A stretch of 64,000 bases of DNA from Cercophora sp. LCS_1. Lineage: Eukaryota; Ascomycota; Sordariomycetes; Sordariales; Lasiosphaeriaceae. Location: assembly GCA_036250225.1 (NCBI GenBank), contig JAPZLL010000008.1, forward strand, positions 992,001 to 1,056,000. The letters run 5' to 3'. The position numbers were made by a program, and so were the translations under genes. Shown piece after piece: positions 35,127 to 46,381 of the stretch. Position 1 is the first letter of the stretch; the number at the start of each line of letters is the position of its first letter. The notes under the pieces are model-generated. The model did no database searches, was not told the DNA's origin, and saw only the letters and a program-made list of their open reading frames with translations.

Positions 35127-35556
35127 GTTGGTTTTGGGAGGAGGTTTGGAATAAGCTGGTGGGGCGCCGGATGGCGTGATGTGTTTGGTGGGCGCAGTGT
35201 TGGAGGAGGATGAACTTGTTATGTGTCGTGAGGATGGGGTTGAGGTGATGTTGGGAGATGGGTGAGAGTTATGGGGATTTATGGGGGTTGGGTGGGTGAT
35301 TTGACTTTTAATAGGGCCGAGGGCTCGGATATTTGAAATTTGAAAGTTTATGAGTTTTCAGACGTGAACAGGTCTCCAAGTCCAGAACAGGGTTGAATTT
35401 AATCGTCTTGCACACCAAGAACATCATGGTTTGAGCTTTCATCGGGTCTAATTCTGGGAGACCCAAGTGCTATTTAAACGTCGAGAGGAATCTACTAGCT
35501 ACCCTGATGCTCGTATAAAAACAAATGAGGTAATGGTGTGCGTATACTAAGAGAGT
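35127..35556. other. Intergenic region
   Basis: Contains a TATTAAAAG box (minus strand, near 35305-35313) that could have served the gene remnant to its left. No coding sequence recognised. Confidence 0.35.
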
Positions 35557-35870
35557 TTAAGACGCTGACCAAGGCCCCTGATCGCGAGTCTCTCGCAGCC
35601 ACCGATCCATGCCGCTGGAGGGAGGGCTGGGCTGACTTCCTTTGGAGATCGAATGAGATCCAAAGTTGTGACGTAGGTGGCCTACTCGGGGTGGATGGGC
35701 ATGCGTCGATGGTTTGATGCCGTTGACCTAGCGTTTGTGAGATCATCGACCTGATGGCAAGACAGGAAGAGCACAAGAGATCATACCTGGGCTGGCGTTG
35801 GTGCGGCGGGAGCCCATGCTCCAATGTGAGTGATATCGAAATCTCGCGAGCCTGCGGTCGTCTGTGACAT
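35557..35870 (-). CDS. Small hypothetical protein, 84 residues, two exons
   Basis: Exons 35870-35787 and 35727-35557 with a 59-nt intron (GTATGATC...ACGCTAG), phase 0. The product begins MSQTTAGSRDFDITHIGAWAP and ends RWLRETRDQGPWSAS; the middle is Ser/His/Pro-rich. No signal peptide, membrane segment or known domain. Support: clean splice signals, uninterrupted frame across the join and a start in good context (AACGATG). It looks like a small soluble cytosolic or nuclear fungal protein of unknown role. Confidence 0.5.
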
Positions 35871-36784
35871 CGTTGATGTTGCAGTTGCTTTTCAAACAAG
35901 ATATGAACCAGACTGGAAAGATGATGGCGAAAAGGGAACGAGTCGAACTTGACCTGCAGCGAAAGGATGTCCAGTGTCAGAGACGATGAATCAGATAGAA
36001 ACCACCGAAATTCTCAAAGAACGATGACCTTGATATAGCTCGCTCGGCAGCCTCTTGGAAGGCTTCACCTGGGATGTCAATGTCCTGATTTGGACATTGT
36101 AGATATTCATGTTATTGCAGCTATCAATACCTAACCAAGTGGGGATCATGGCCGAAAGGACCCCTGGTTACGTCCGGTGGCTTACGGTGAGAAGGTGGGC
36201 TTCAATCGGCGACATTTCATTTTGGAGTCGTTCACACCGGCATCCTTTGGGGGTAATATTGTGAGCTGGGAGAACCGTGCGTTGACAAAAGCCATATTCG
36301 GCAAGGTCCTCGGGCAAGCTCATGCAGAGCCGAAGATCGATTTCATGCTGAAAGAGTGGGCGGAATTGTGAGCTTCCTCGTGATGTTCTCGCGGGATCCC
36401 ATGTAGGTATTCGCTTACGGTGGCATGTCATTCATGCTGTGTGGTGGACTGAAGGCTGAAACGAAACGGCACTTGCCCTGCAGCTTCAAAGACCGTATTT
36501 GGCTTAGCGCGTTCATGGGACAGTGCGGATTGCGGAGACAGCCTAAATTTGGGACGACTCCATGCCAAGAATAATCGCTTCGTGGCACGCGCTAACCTGA
36601 AATGGTCTTTGAAGACGCATGGGCCATTGCAGTCTTGTCAACCGGGAAGACGCCTTGGACGCGACTAAACCCCCAGAGCCTCGGAGCCTTATACATCCTC
36701 GAGCTGTCTTTAGTGAGCCCCCGGCAGCTGTGAGCACGCAATGGAGCCCGACCCGTCACTTTTTCCTCCGGGGACGAGAGCATC
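35871..36784. other. Divergent intergenic region
   Basis: 0.9 kb between the small minus-strand gene and the Clr5 gene. A 64-codon plus frame (36177-36371) and an overlapping minus frame are present, without recognisable family. Probably promoters of both neighbours. Confidence 0.4.
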
Positions 36785-39274
36785 ATGGCGACACCGAATG
36801 AATCTTTCGAGTTTGTGAATGGCCCGGCCCGGCACCGCACGAAGCGCATCGAGCCTGAGGAATGGGAAAAGTGGAGACCCCGAATTACAGAGCTGTTCCT
36901 CGAGGTCAAGCTCGCCGAAGTCGTGACGCGCATGCAGCTGGAGTATGGCTTCTGCGCAAAGTAGGTTCCGGCGTCTGTCATAGCAGCACCAGGTGTCTAA
37001 TAGTTTGGCAGTGAGCGTCAGTACACACACCATCTCGGCAAATGGGGCGTGAAGAAACAGGGGCGCGGGGCTGCGACGACTGCAGCGCCGTTACCCGCCG
37101 ATTTGGACGACACGTCCGGTCCGGGCCGTCGAGATCCGCACAAGCGCCGTCGGCATTCCGCAGGCACCAACAGTGTTTCCAGCGCCGACTCGGCCTTGTT
37201 GAAGCCGCCAAGGAAGAAAGTCGAGCAGGATGCTCCGTTCCCAAACAACTCGCAGTCTGGGCCCTCGCCGGAAGACTCCGCGCATGGCTGGACCGAGGAC
37301 GAGTGCCCCGGGACAGCGTCTACATCACCGTCCAGCACAAACACGTTCAGTTATATCGGGACCGACTCCCCGGTGACCCCCATTACAGCGCCAGACTCGG
37401 TTTGCAGAGCCTCCCTTGACGACTCGAGCGCCTCCCCCGAGGCCCATAGCGGGGCAGAAATACCGCCACAGGCTAGCGGAATCGCGACCTCTCCCATTCA
37501 CCCCGTCCGGCTGGGGAATCTGGACGCCTTGGGTCCTCAATGGCCACTACCACCGATTCCGTTCACCTCTCAAGGGGAGAAGCGTATGGCCCCCCTCCCG
37601 CCTCTCTCGCCGTCTTGCTCCCCAGGCGCTGGGTCACCTCCCCCAGTATCCCGAGTAGTTCGCGCCATCGATCGCAATCGACCTGTCGAGACGTTTTCCG
37701 CCCAGGACATTGCCGATATCAAGTATGCGGCGGAATGCCTATCAATGTTCTGCTGCAACCGAGAGGCATTTGAGCTCTACACTACGATCCTCAAACGCCA
37801 GCTCTCCGATGACTCGTACCGCGACAACACTTTTTGGTATCTCATCATCCAATGTGCCCACACGGCAAGCATCCCAGCCCACGTTGAGGTCATCCAAAAT
37901 ATCATCCGAGCCGAGTTGGGACGGCTTCAGGATTCCCAGCCTGCGTCCGGGCCCATTGGCAGCCCTGCAACCAATATGTTGCTGCACATGCTGCTCGCTT
38001 TCACCTCCAGCAGAACCGCCAATGCTGAGGACATGGCACTCAGCATTTCCAAGGCACGTACCTTCCTAGACCAGAAAGGACTTGCGCATCTCCCCTCTGA
38101 TGATCGGTCCCTGGACCTACCCGTCTATCGGAACATCCTCCGCCTTCAAGCTGGCGAGTCTTGCGATCTTACGTCACCCGTCGCCTTTGAGTTCACGCCG
38201 TTTGGCCTCCGGCGAGGGGACAAGACTTCCCTCGAAGACTGGATTCTCTCTCAAACACCCGGGCCGTTTGAACTCCAGAAAAATGGCCGCATGGGCAACC
38301 CTTGCATCCGATCCTGCATCTCGTGGTGTGAGGGCGCTCTTTCTCTACTCCGTTCGACACCACTCACCCCGGGAATCGGCGACTTTTGCACGGATAGGAT
38401 TGGCATGGCCTGGGCTGAAGCGAACGCGCTCTTCATCATACTCTGGGAGCGCTGGGTGAGATACAACTACAATCCACCCACCGAGCTGACGTGGGTGACG
38501 GCGACTCAGGAGAGAATGGGGATAAGCGCGACCGAGCTGCTCTTGCTTGTTTGCCGGGCTATTCACGACTCCTACTACCCCTGGAACTCTCCGGCGAAGT
38601 CCAACAGCGAGCTGATGCGACGGTTGCGCAAGAAGGCCGAAGAATTAACCCAAGAGCCAGATTCTAAGCTGGCGAGAAGAGTCTTGAAGCAATACATCTC
38701 GCGAAACACAGTTACCTCTTGGCCTTCGTGGCGGAGCGCCGTGCAACGGCTCGAGAAGGCTCGCATGATGAGGTGTTTTGAGGATGTCCTTCTGGTGCGG
38801 TTTCCACGGCTCGGTGCCACGAGGGATCTGATCACCTCGGTGCTGATCCCACTTGGACAACTAAGTGCGAATCCTGTGCTGATGTCACTGAGAGAAGAGG
38901 ACGAGGGCTCCTTCCCTGTTGTCGAGAAGTCCCAGCAGCCGTCACCCACACTTGCCAGCTCTCTGAGCTCTGTCGATCTCTCAACGTTCAGAAAAACTGG
39001 TGTTAGCGCGATGCTTCGTCTCAGCAAGTTGGCGCGGGGTTCTTCGTCTGCTTCGTCACGGGGCGGGTCAGGAACCAAGGTGTCCATTGCGGGTGCCAGC
39101 GATATAAGCAACTCATTTCGGTCTTTGAGCATATCCGGCGACAGTACAAGCAAGAGGCGGGCGTCATCACAGATCATCAGCACAGCGGCTTTTACGGGTG
39201 ATCGGCTTTCAGGGCAGCGCGGCGAAGAGCGCGAGCTCGACTCAGATAGAATGACTGTGGCGACCTGGATATGA
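36785..39274 (+). CDS. Clr5-domain protein
   Basis: Two exons (36785-36960, 37012-39274) with a 51-nt intron; 812 residues. Residues about 14-75 form a Clr5 domain (EEWEKWRPRITELFLEVKLA, then MQLEYGFCANERQYTHHLGKWGV), and the intron falls inside it at FCA|NERQY, where many Clr5 genes are split. The domain is named after fission yeast Clr5, a nuclear protein needed for silencing, and is thought to bind DNA or chromatin. The next 150 residues are Ser/Pro-rich and disordered. The rest (about 230-640) is helical with an ALECFELYTTILKRQL-like start and no domain I can name; the C-terminus is again Ser-rich. Clr5 proteins are numerous in filamentous ascomycetes and their targets are mostly unknown. 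Confidence 0.8.
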
Positions 39275-39653
39275 CCGGCCTGGATAATGCATGGTGAATG
39301 CGATTGGGCACTTTGTATTGTACGATAAGAAATCTGTCGGCATTTTCTTGCTTGGAGTAAACGTTGTCTTAACCCCGTAGCCTTTGCTATAGCCTTTTGA
39401 TGAGGTCTGAGGTGTGATGCACTGTAAATATTTAGGGCTTCTTGGGGAGCCACCAACTCAATGCGAGATGTAGAATCACATGCTCCTTGGAGGAAACCGT
39501 GAAATTGCAGAGCCACCTGAGAGGATAAATAGCGCGTGGGTAGCAAACTACCAAGGGAAACGGCACATCGAATGTCAGTTGGCGCCACTTCAAATGGCCT
39601 CGGCCGGTATAATCATTCCTAACTCGCATTGCGGTATGATGACCTTTGGATAT
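39275..39653. other. Convergent intergenic region
   Basis: 3' flanks of the Clr5 gene and the HeLo gene. No feature recognised. Confidence 0.4.
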
Positions 39654-41228
39654 TCACGCGCGACACTGATCCAGCTTGGAAATTACCTCAACGCTCACCG
39701 CGCACGCGAGCTCATCATCTGAGCTGTTGGGGAGTGCACACTCCAAGCACTTGGTCACGACGTCCGCGTAGACGGACCCCATCATGGCGGGCAGATGGTC
39801 CTTCGCGCTGGTCACAAACAGCTTTCGAATCACCTCCAGCGAGCCCAGCGCCTTTGCCTTGGCGATTTTGCTGCGCAGCGGTCGCCAGTAGGCAATCTCA
39901 AGCAGGACAACACCGAAGCTGTACAGGTCCATGGTCTTACTGAACCCTTCCGTGGCATCGGGATGGTAGAAGTAGTCGACTGGACCTGATCCCGTCGGCC
40001 GATGACCAAGCGACTCGCCAGTCACTTCGCGTGAGTTCTCAAACCCGCTGATTCGGCAATCCAAGAGCGTATCGGCTTTGCGAGGGTCACCGAAGAAGAG
40101 AATATTGTCGCTTCGGAACGCCTTGTGCAGCCAACTTGCCGCGTGGATTAGCGCAATGCTGGAGCCGAGCGCGCGGGCAAGAGCAAACTTGTGGCCGAGA
40201 GGCGGTTCTTTCATGTATTCGGACGGCTTCAGCGTGGTGCCTTCAATGATTTGGAGGAGGCTTACGGGCTGGGCCATGCCGTAGTTGACTGGAGGTTGGA
40301 AGACGAGTCCGAGACGGAGGCTGTTCTCGGGATCCTCAAGCACGCCAATGCACTGGGCCGTTCGCAAGTAGGTTGCAGAGTCGGCTGAAAGCATGGCGCT
40401 GAGCGTCCGGACGCGGTCTACGAGAGCTCCCGCCTGAGCTTCCGAGACACCCTCTTCGATAATGCGCCACTCGACCCAGACCCGCTGGGTCTTCTTGTGA
40501 ATACCAATAGCGCGGGGAGACGGTGAGGCGTGTGTCGGTGGTGTCGCATCGTTGAAGCTGAAGTCCGAGACATCCAGGAAGTCCACGTCGGCCCCGGGTC
40601 CCGTTCCCGGTGTTGCCAACTCTAGACTCTTCAACCTTGCGGCGTGGGCGACTTGAGCATTGCCTGGGCCGGCAAGAGTCTGGAGAGACTTGAGATCTTC
40701 AGCGCTGCTGATCGGAGCCAGGATATATCCGGGCAAGGTGGCCTCAAAGCTTGATTTTGTTTGCCTGTCGAGGAGTTCTTCCAGCTTGGAGTTGTGCTCC
40801 TGCAGCCTGTCCACTACGGTGCTGAATTTGGCCTTGTTCTTGATGGCCCATTTGAACCGACTTTTGTGTCGTTTTTGGCTGACCAATACGGGCGCCGCGT
40901 CATGAATTTCGGTGTAGTTCTTGGCCTCTTTGAGCAGCTGCTCCACCCTCTGCACGAGACCTGCCACCAGCGCCTTTACGTGGTCGCTCTGGTGGAACCA
41001 GGCGCTGTCCTTTGAATCTTGGGCCAGGATCTTGTTCCGATCGCCCCAGTGCTCAAAACGCCAGCACTCATAGTGGTAGGAGAGCGCCAGGTCGCGGAGC
41101 CCCGAGTCGTCGTGGCTGTCGAAAAAGCTTTCGATGAGCAGGTACGAGTCAACTGCACCTTTGAAAGCCAGGGTCAAGGAAGCAACGGAAACACCCAAAG
41201 AAACAGCGCCAAGAACGAGTTCCGCCAT
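39654..41228 (-). CDS. HeLo-domain protein with C-terminal pseudokinase (MLKL-like layout)
   Basis: Intronless frame of 524 residues. Residues 1-about 200 look like a HeLo (prion-inhibition and propagation) domain: a hydrophobic first helix VLGAVSLGVSVASLTLAFKG, then CWRFEHWGDRN and several amphipathic helices. HeLo is the pore-forming domain of HET-S. A Pro/Ser linker follows (205-240), then a protein-kinase fold (about 245-520). Catalytic motifs are degenerate: VWVEWR where VAIK is expected, HKAFRSDN (368-375) in place of HRDxxxxN, so the catalytic Asp is lost, and GFE (395-397) in place of DFG. The later DLYSFGVVLLE is intact. It is therefore a predicted pseudokinase fused to a membrane-killing domain, likely an effector of regulated cell death. 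It starts 494 bp from a divergent kinase-ankyrin gene. Function is inferred from the family. Confidence 0.8.
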   Translation of the reverse strand: MAELVLGAVSLGVSVASLTLAFKGAVDSYLLIESFFDSHDDSGLRDLALSYHYECWRFEHWGDRNKILAQDSKDSAWFHQSDHVKALVAGLVQRVEQLLKEAKNYTEIHDAAPVLVSQKRHKSRFKWAIKNKAKFSTVVDRLQEHNSKLEELLDRQTKSSFEATLPGYILAPISSAEDLKSLQTLAGPGNAQVAHAARLKSLELATPGTGPGADVDFLDVSDFSFNDATPPTHASPSPRAIGIHKKTQRVWVEWRIIEEGVSEAQAGALVDRVRTLSAMLSADSATYLRTAQCIGVLEDPENSLRLGLVFQPPVNYGMAQPVSLLQIIEGTTLKPSEYMKEPPLGHKFALARALGSSIALIHAASWLHKAFRSDNILFFGDPRKADTLLDCRISGFENSREVTGESLGHRPTGSGPVDYFYHPDATEGFSKTMDLYSFGVVLLEIAYWRPLRSKIAKAKALGSLEVIRKLFVTSAKDHLPAMMGSVYADVVTKCLECALPNSSDDELACAVSVEVISKLDQCRA

Positions 41229-41722
41229 GGCCCAGCGCTGCGGAAGGTATTCAAAATGAAATCAACCAAAGACGGAGCAGGCCAGTCGGAATCGATTCCT
41301 AGTGTTTAAACTTTCGAGCGCTGAAAATAAATCAGTGGAAAGCAAGGTTCCAGATCCCTGGGTGGATGTTTGTCTGGGTAGGTAAAGAGGTAGTCAGGTA
41401 GGCAAGGAGGTGGTTGTTGGAGAACCCGCCCAAAAGAAAACAAGCGTCTGCCTTGAGCTGTTATTAGGCCTTGCACTGATGGGTTTTAGAACATACCCGG
41501 TTAACGTCATGCACTCCATGCACGTCGGGCGCCGACTATCGGGTGGCAGTGATCAGGCTGCGACCGTTGCCTGTTTTGTGTCGAGCCTTACGCGATCGAG
41601 CTTGGTGGAAGGTGCGAGGGAAAAACATCAGAGTAGCCATTCGCGGCAAGAAGCAGGAGCACCCATCTTCGTGACACCGAAGTATAGAAACGCAACTTGC
41701 GGTACCTCTTGCTAGAGTCGGG
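41229..41722. promoter_or_regulatory. Shared bidirectional promoter region of the HeLo-pseudokinase and kinase-ankyrin genes
   Basis: 494 bp separate the two start codons, so regulatory sites are probably shared. I see no clear TATA box or repeated motif. Confidence 0.4.
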
Positions 41723-44700
41723 ATGGATCCCTCATCGCGCGAATTCGCAAAATTGTTGCAATCCATGGCCGATATTTCCACCCTGACCCGCGAGCCGCTC
41801 CAAGGCAGCGACGATTACGGTCTCTCTGGCGATGACAGGGGAGAGAGGGAACCAGATTTCCTGGCGTTGCTAGATGTAGCCACTGAGTTTCGCCTTCCGT
41901 ATCTGCTCCTCGACAAGCTGGGAGTGCCCGAGCCGGATCGAGAGCCCCGTCTCCGTGATGCCCTCAGCTTTGGCTAGTGGGTTCTTTCTCAGACTTCGCT
42001 TCTCTACCCCTTTCGAGTCCTAGGTATGCTTGAGCAAACAGATGCTGACAATTGATGGTCTTCACAGCAACATCGGCGCAGGATATTCCGGTCGTGTGAT
42101 TCGACATGTGACGGAACACGACGTTGGACATGTCAAAAAGGGGACCGCGGTTGCTTTGAAGCAATTTTCTCCTAAGCCTCCAGAATTTGGGAAGACACCC
42201 AAGACCATGGAGACGCTCATGTTTCGAGCTGCTCGGCGAGAGTTGAAAGCGCTCTGCCACCCCGCCCTCAGGACTCACGAAAACATCTGCGATGTCCTGT
42301 ACATTGGCTGGCATCATAGCGCTGGTGCTTATCCCATGATTGCTCTCGAACTTGCCGAATATGGGACGCTAGAAAACGTTCTCACGGCACCAGGGGTGGG
42401 CCTTTCGTGGCTGCAGAAAATGAATATCACCATTGACATCGCTCTCGCGGTACACGCCATCCACGGGTGCGGAATGGTGCACGGCGATCTCAAGCCCAGC
42501 AACGTTGTTCTCCACCATCACAGCGTACGCCAAGTTGTCGCCAAGGTCATTGACCTAGCCGGATCAGCGGAACTGCTCGACGAGGTTGGGCTGGGGGGCT
42601 TGGTTCCAAGCATGAGTACCGAACTGTGGTGGGCACCAGAGATCTGCGTAAAGGGCACGCAAGATCAAAAGGTCGACTGGAATGTGGCTGATACCTACTC
42701 GTTCGGCTTGGTGGTAGCAAGTCTATGGGGGCGACAACCAATATGGTCCTCACGCAGACTCCTGAGCTCCTGCTTTCTCGACAAGTTCATACCCCGGGCT
42801 CTGACCCAGAGCCAGCGGAGAGACCGCCTCGTTGTCATGAAAACGCACGGGGACACGCACCCGCATAGTGTCATGCAGATGAGCTGGACCGACGAACGCC
42901 TGGTCAATCCCATTCTCTTGGGTACTCTGGCAGCAAATCCCGTTCACCGAGTCGCCATTGGGAATCTGATTCCCCTAGTTATTCCCGGCCTGGCTACCAG
43001 GGTAAGACGTGGGTGGGCAGTACCGGCGATTCCGCCTCCATTGCCCGACCAAGGGCCTACCAAGTTCGAGGCGTGGACGGATGAGTATATTTGCCATACA
43101 AGTCACGGTTTCCACAATTTGGTCTTTAAGCAATTGTTACAAGACAGCCAGCCAGTGTACAGTCTGCTTGATATTGAGCCCGGGGACCTTCCCAGGCTCA
43201 ATCCCCACGCCGGGGAAAAGGGAGACATCATCCAACAAGCTTTAGCTGGCCTCAAAACACTCCAGGTAAAGGCAGAGAGGCAGTTGGGGAAGAATGCCTT
43301 CGGTTTAGGCCGGCTCGCTTTCCATGTCGCGATAAGCCATTGCCTTCAGGTCGGCGCAGGCCCTGACGAGGAAGTGGTAACGAAGTCGTTGCTCGCCTCG
43401 GCTCTCGCAGGGTGCGGCATTGCAATCGTTCAGGCTCCTCTGATCGCAAGGCCATCGTCATCGCAGCGAGAGCTATGGGTCCATCTGAGACCATTGTATC
43501 TCACTGTAGGCGCCATATTAGGTATGAAGAGCTCACTAGACGTGTTGCTCCGAGAGTACCCAGAGATCTACCACGCAGCATTACGAGCGCTATGGTCACG
43601 CCAGGCCAGAACTTCGATGAGGAGAGATGGAAGGATTCGACAAAGAATGGCATTCTCGCCAATCACTACTACCAATCTTCCCAATACTAACAACAATACT
43701 CCAAGTTCTAGCCTTATGGAAGCACTGAGACATCACAATGCAGCGAGGGCGCGCCAACTCCTAGAGTCTGACGGCTACGATGCATCAGCATTGGACGAGG
43801 ATGGACTTGGAGCCTTTCAAGCCCTGTCATTTTTGCCAGACGAGGACGCCGCCTCGCTCGCCTTCCTATGCCTCCGTCGCGGAGCGAATCTTCAGCACCA
43901 AGTACTTGCGTCTACATCCCTATGTCTGCTCGAATCGACCCTTCCGCGCTCCGGAACACCTCTGGCCTGGGCGTGGACATTCCGGATGCCCAAGTATTTC
44001 CGGGCACTTTTAGCCCTCCACGCAAAAAACAATGTCACCATTTCAGACTACAGGCTCCTTCTCTTACACTGCGCTAACTACCACACACCTCTGTTTCTGG
44101 AATGGCTGCTCCAGCTTAGAGTAGATGCACCAGTCCTCATAGGCTCAGTCTTCTCCTACAATCTCCAACCCCTGCTGCATCAATACCGGCATACTATTGG
44201 GGTATCTGCCAGGGCATTCGAGGATATCTTTCACAAGGTCCAAACGATTCCCCTCTTGGAGCTTTTAAGGCTCTGCTTAGTTGATTCTCTCGTTGACCAG
44301 GGTGGCGGGGGGCTCACGGTCGTCTGCCAGCGCGTCTACCACACTTTAGCCGATGAGCAGGGGAAGGCGGAGGCTGATACCCTGCGTCTTCTCCTAAGAG
44401 AAACGAGGGATCTTGACGGGGCACTTCACTACGTATCCCAGTCTACCAACACACACCGGCTCGAGACCATTTGTGACCTTATTGCCGATTCTGGCGCGGT
44501 CGAGAGTTACATGCAGGTGCTACACGAAACCCTTCTGGCGTATATATGGAGCGACTCGCCAAATGATGGACCCTTGAGGTGCTTCGAAGTCCTTCTCTCA
44601 CGCTTCCCTGACCTGCACAATGGGGCATCAACATCCTTCATGCCGCCGCTCTTTGCTGCGGTGGGGCGCAGCGACCCCCGGTTTGCTCAGAGACTTGTGG

Positions 44701-46286
44701 AAATGGGTGCAAACATAGACGCGCAGTACGAAAACCTTGTCTCGCCCCTTTCAGTCGCGATCTGGAGCGGAAGGCTGGAAACGGCCGAGATGCTTTTCCA
44801 GCGTCTCACAGAAACCCAGCGACGGCGAACGTTTGGCATGGACGAAGCGACCAACTCTACCATGACAAGGCGTCTGATATCAAGTTGGGTCCAAAAGGGG
44901 AGGGACGTGGATGTGCTCCAAGTGCTGGATTGGCTGCAGCAAAAGGGGGGCCTCGAGTTTGAGGCCTGCAAAGGGGAGCCCGCATGGTTTCTCATACTGG
45001 CCAAGAAGCCGCCGCCAGTGCCTGAGCACGTCAGAAAAGATGCCAAGGTGTTAGAGAAGCTCTTCCGGGCATTTCCAGGGTACATAGGGGAGACGAGATG
45101 GGATCCGGAGGGGTTTATGCCCATCCACCGGGCCGTGCTCAACGGGCTTCTCGAAGTCGTTAAGGTGCTGGTGAATATGGGCGTAGGCGTGAACACGGAG
45201 ACAGTAGGGCGGTTGGACACTGCACGCACTGTGGGAGGAGCAACATTTTCCTATGCGGGCCGGACGGCGTTGGACATAGCCGCCACTCGCCTCCAATCCG
45301 AGCCACCCAGCGATATCCTCAAGGGAGGCGACCAGGAAGTGAAGCGTTGGCGACAGATCTTCGTTGACATGTTCATATATCTCCTCAGCAAGGGTGCTGA
45401 GTCAGGCTCCGGTGCGTCGAAGTGGGAAGGGACCATGCTCGCAGTTACCACTAGCCAGTATGCTTCGCTCCTCCCGGGCGTACAAAGGATTGGTGTAACG
45501 GCATCAAACCACGAAGAATACCAGAGTGATCGCGTCAAAGAGACCGAGCCGAGATCCTCGTGGCCAGCGATACTCAAGCCAGACCGAACCAGCCTCCTTG
45601 CCTCTGAGATCGAACACTCCAAGAGATGGATGAGGATCCGCTGTGTCCTCACAGGTCGGCTTGTAGATATCAGCCGGCTCCTGGCCCACTCCCATTTGGG
45701 TGACAACTTTGACCAGCCTTGGGCGGGCGTCAGAGACACGGCCCCGGAACTCTATGGAAGCTGGCTTCGCGACACGGCTGCCCTGCGTCTTGAGGTCTGG
45801 CGGCGCACAAACCGCCCCTCCAACCGGTTCGTGCCTCTGCCCCAGGATCCAGAGATGGCGATCTATGAATGGCACTCGCATGGAATTGCCGACCATCGCC
45901 GCCATCTTGGTACTCCCCATTACACTACCGAGGAGCGCCTTCCGCGCTACCGCGTTGTCGCGTACAATGGATCTCCCCTCCGCCCATCGTCCGAGCACGA
46001 TGTCGATTTGATCCAGCTTCTCAAAGCGCTACACGAGAATGCGCTGCCCTGCACCAAAACTAACAAAACTAACGGGCGAACCTTGATCATCACCATCCAC
46101 GACACCACGCGCCACACGGCGAAGGATGTTGGTCGGGCTATCCGAAATGCCGCAGATCTTATTTCGGACCCTGAGCAGCGCGGGGTGGTGTTCCAGTTCC
46201 TCCTCAATCGTCATGAGCGCACAGCACTGACCGCCGAAGAGCAGCAGCTGCTGGATGAGGAATTTGGCTACGTGTTACCAGCCTGA
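41723..46286 (+). CDS. Protein kinase with ankyrin-type repeat region
   Basis: The main exon runs from 42059 to 46286 (about 1408 residues). The kinase N-lobe has the glycine loop IGAGYSGRV and VALKQF with the catalytic Lys. The C-lobe has HGDLKPSNV (about 150 residues in), IDLAGS at the DFG position with Asp retained, WWAPE and DTYSFGLVVASLW. Key residues look intact, so activity is plausible. The rest is helical with ankyrin-like repeats, for example FMPIHRAVLNGLLEVVKVLV and GRTALDIAATRL. An upstream exon opening at 41723 (MDPSSREFAKLLQS..., 84 codons) is probably the N-terminus, but its frame does not join the segment before the 42024-42058 intron (GTATGC...CACAG). An unseen intron or a frameshift is needed; alternatively translation starts at ATG 42042. 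The repeat region may act as sensor; partner candidate is the divergent HeLo-pseudokinase. Confidence 0.65.
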
Positions 46287-46381
46287 CCCGTGATTCAGGG
46301 ACCATGTTGCTGTGAACTGGTGGGCTCAGACGGGACAAGTCACTGCAGTGGTATTTGGTCTTCCAACGGGGACACACACGG

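Noticed and set aside
38575..39588. 337-codon minus-strand frame
   Set aside because: It lies entirely opposite the Clr5 gene's C-terminal half and downstream flank, has no recognisable motif and a translation rich in Arg/Ser/Leu as expected for a shadow.
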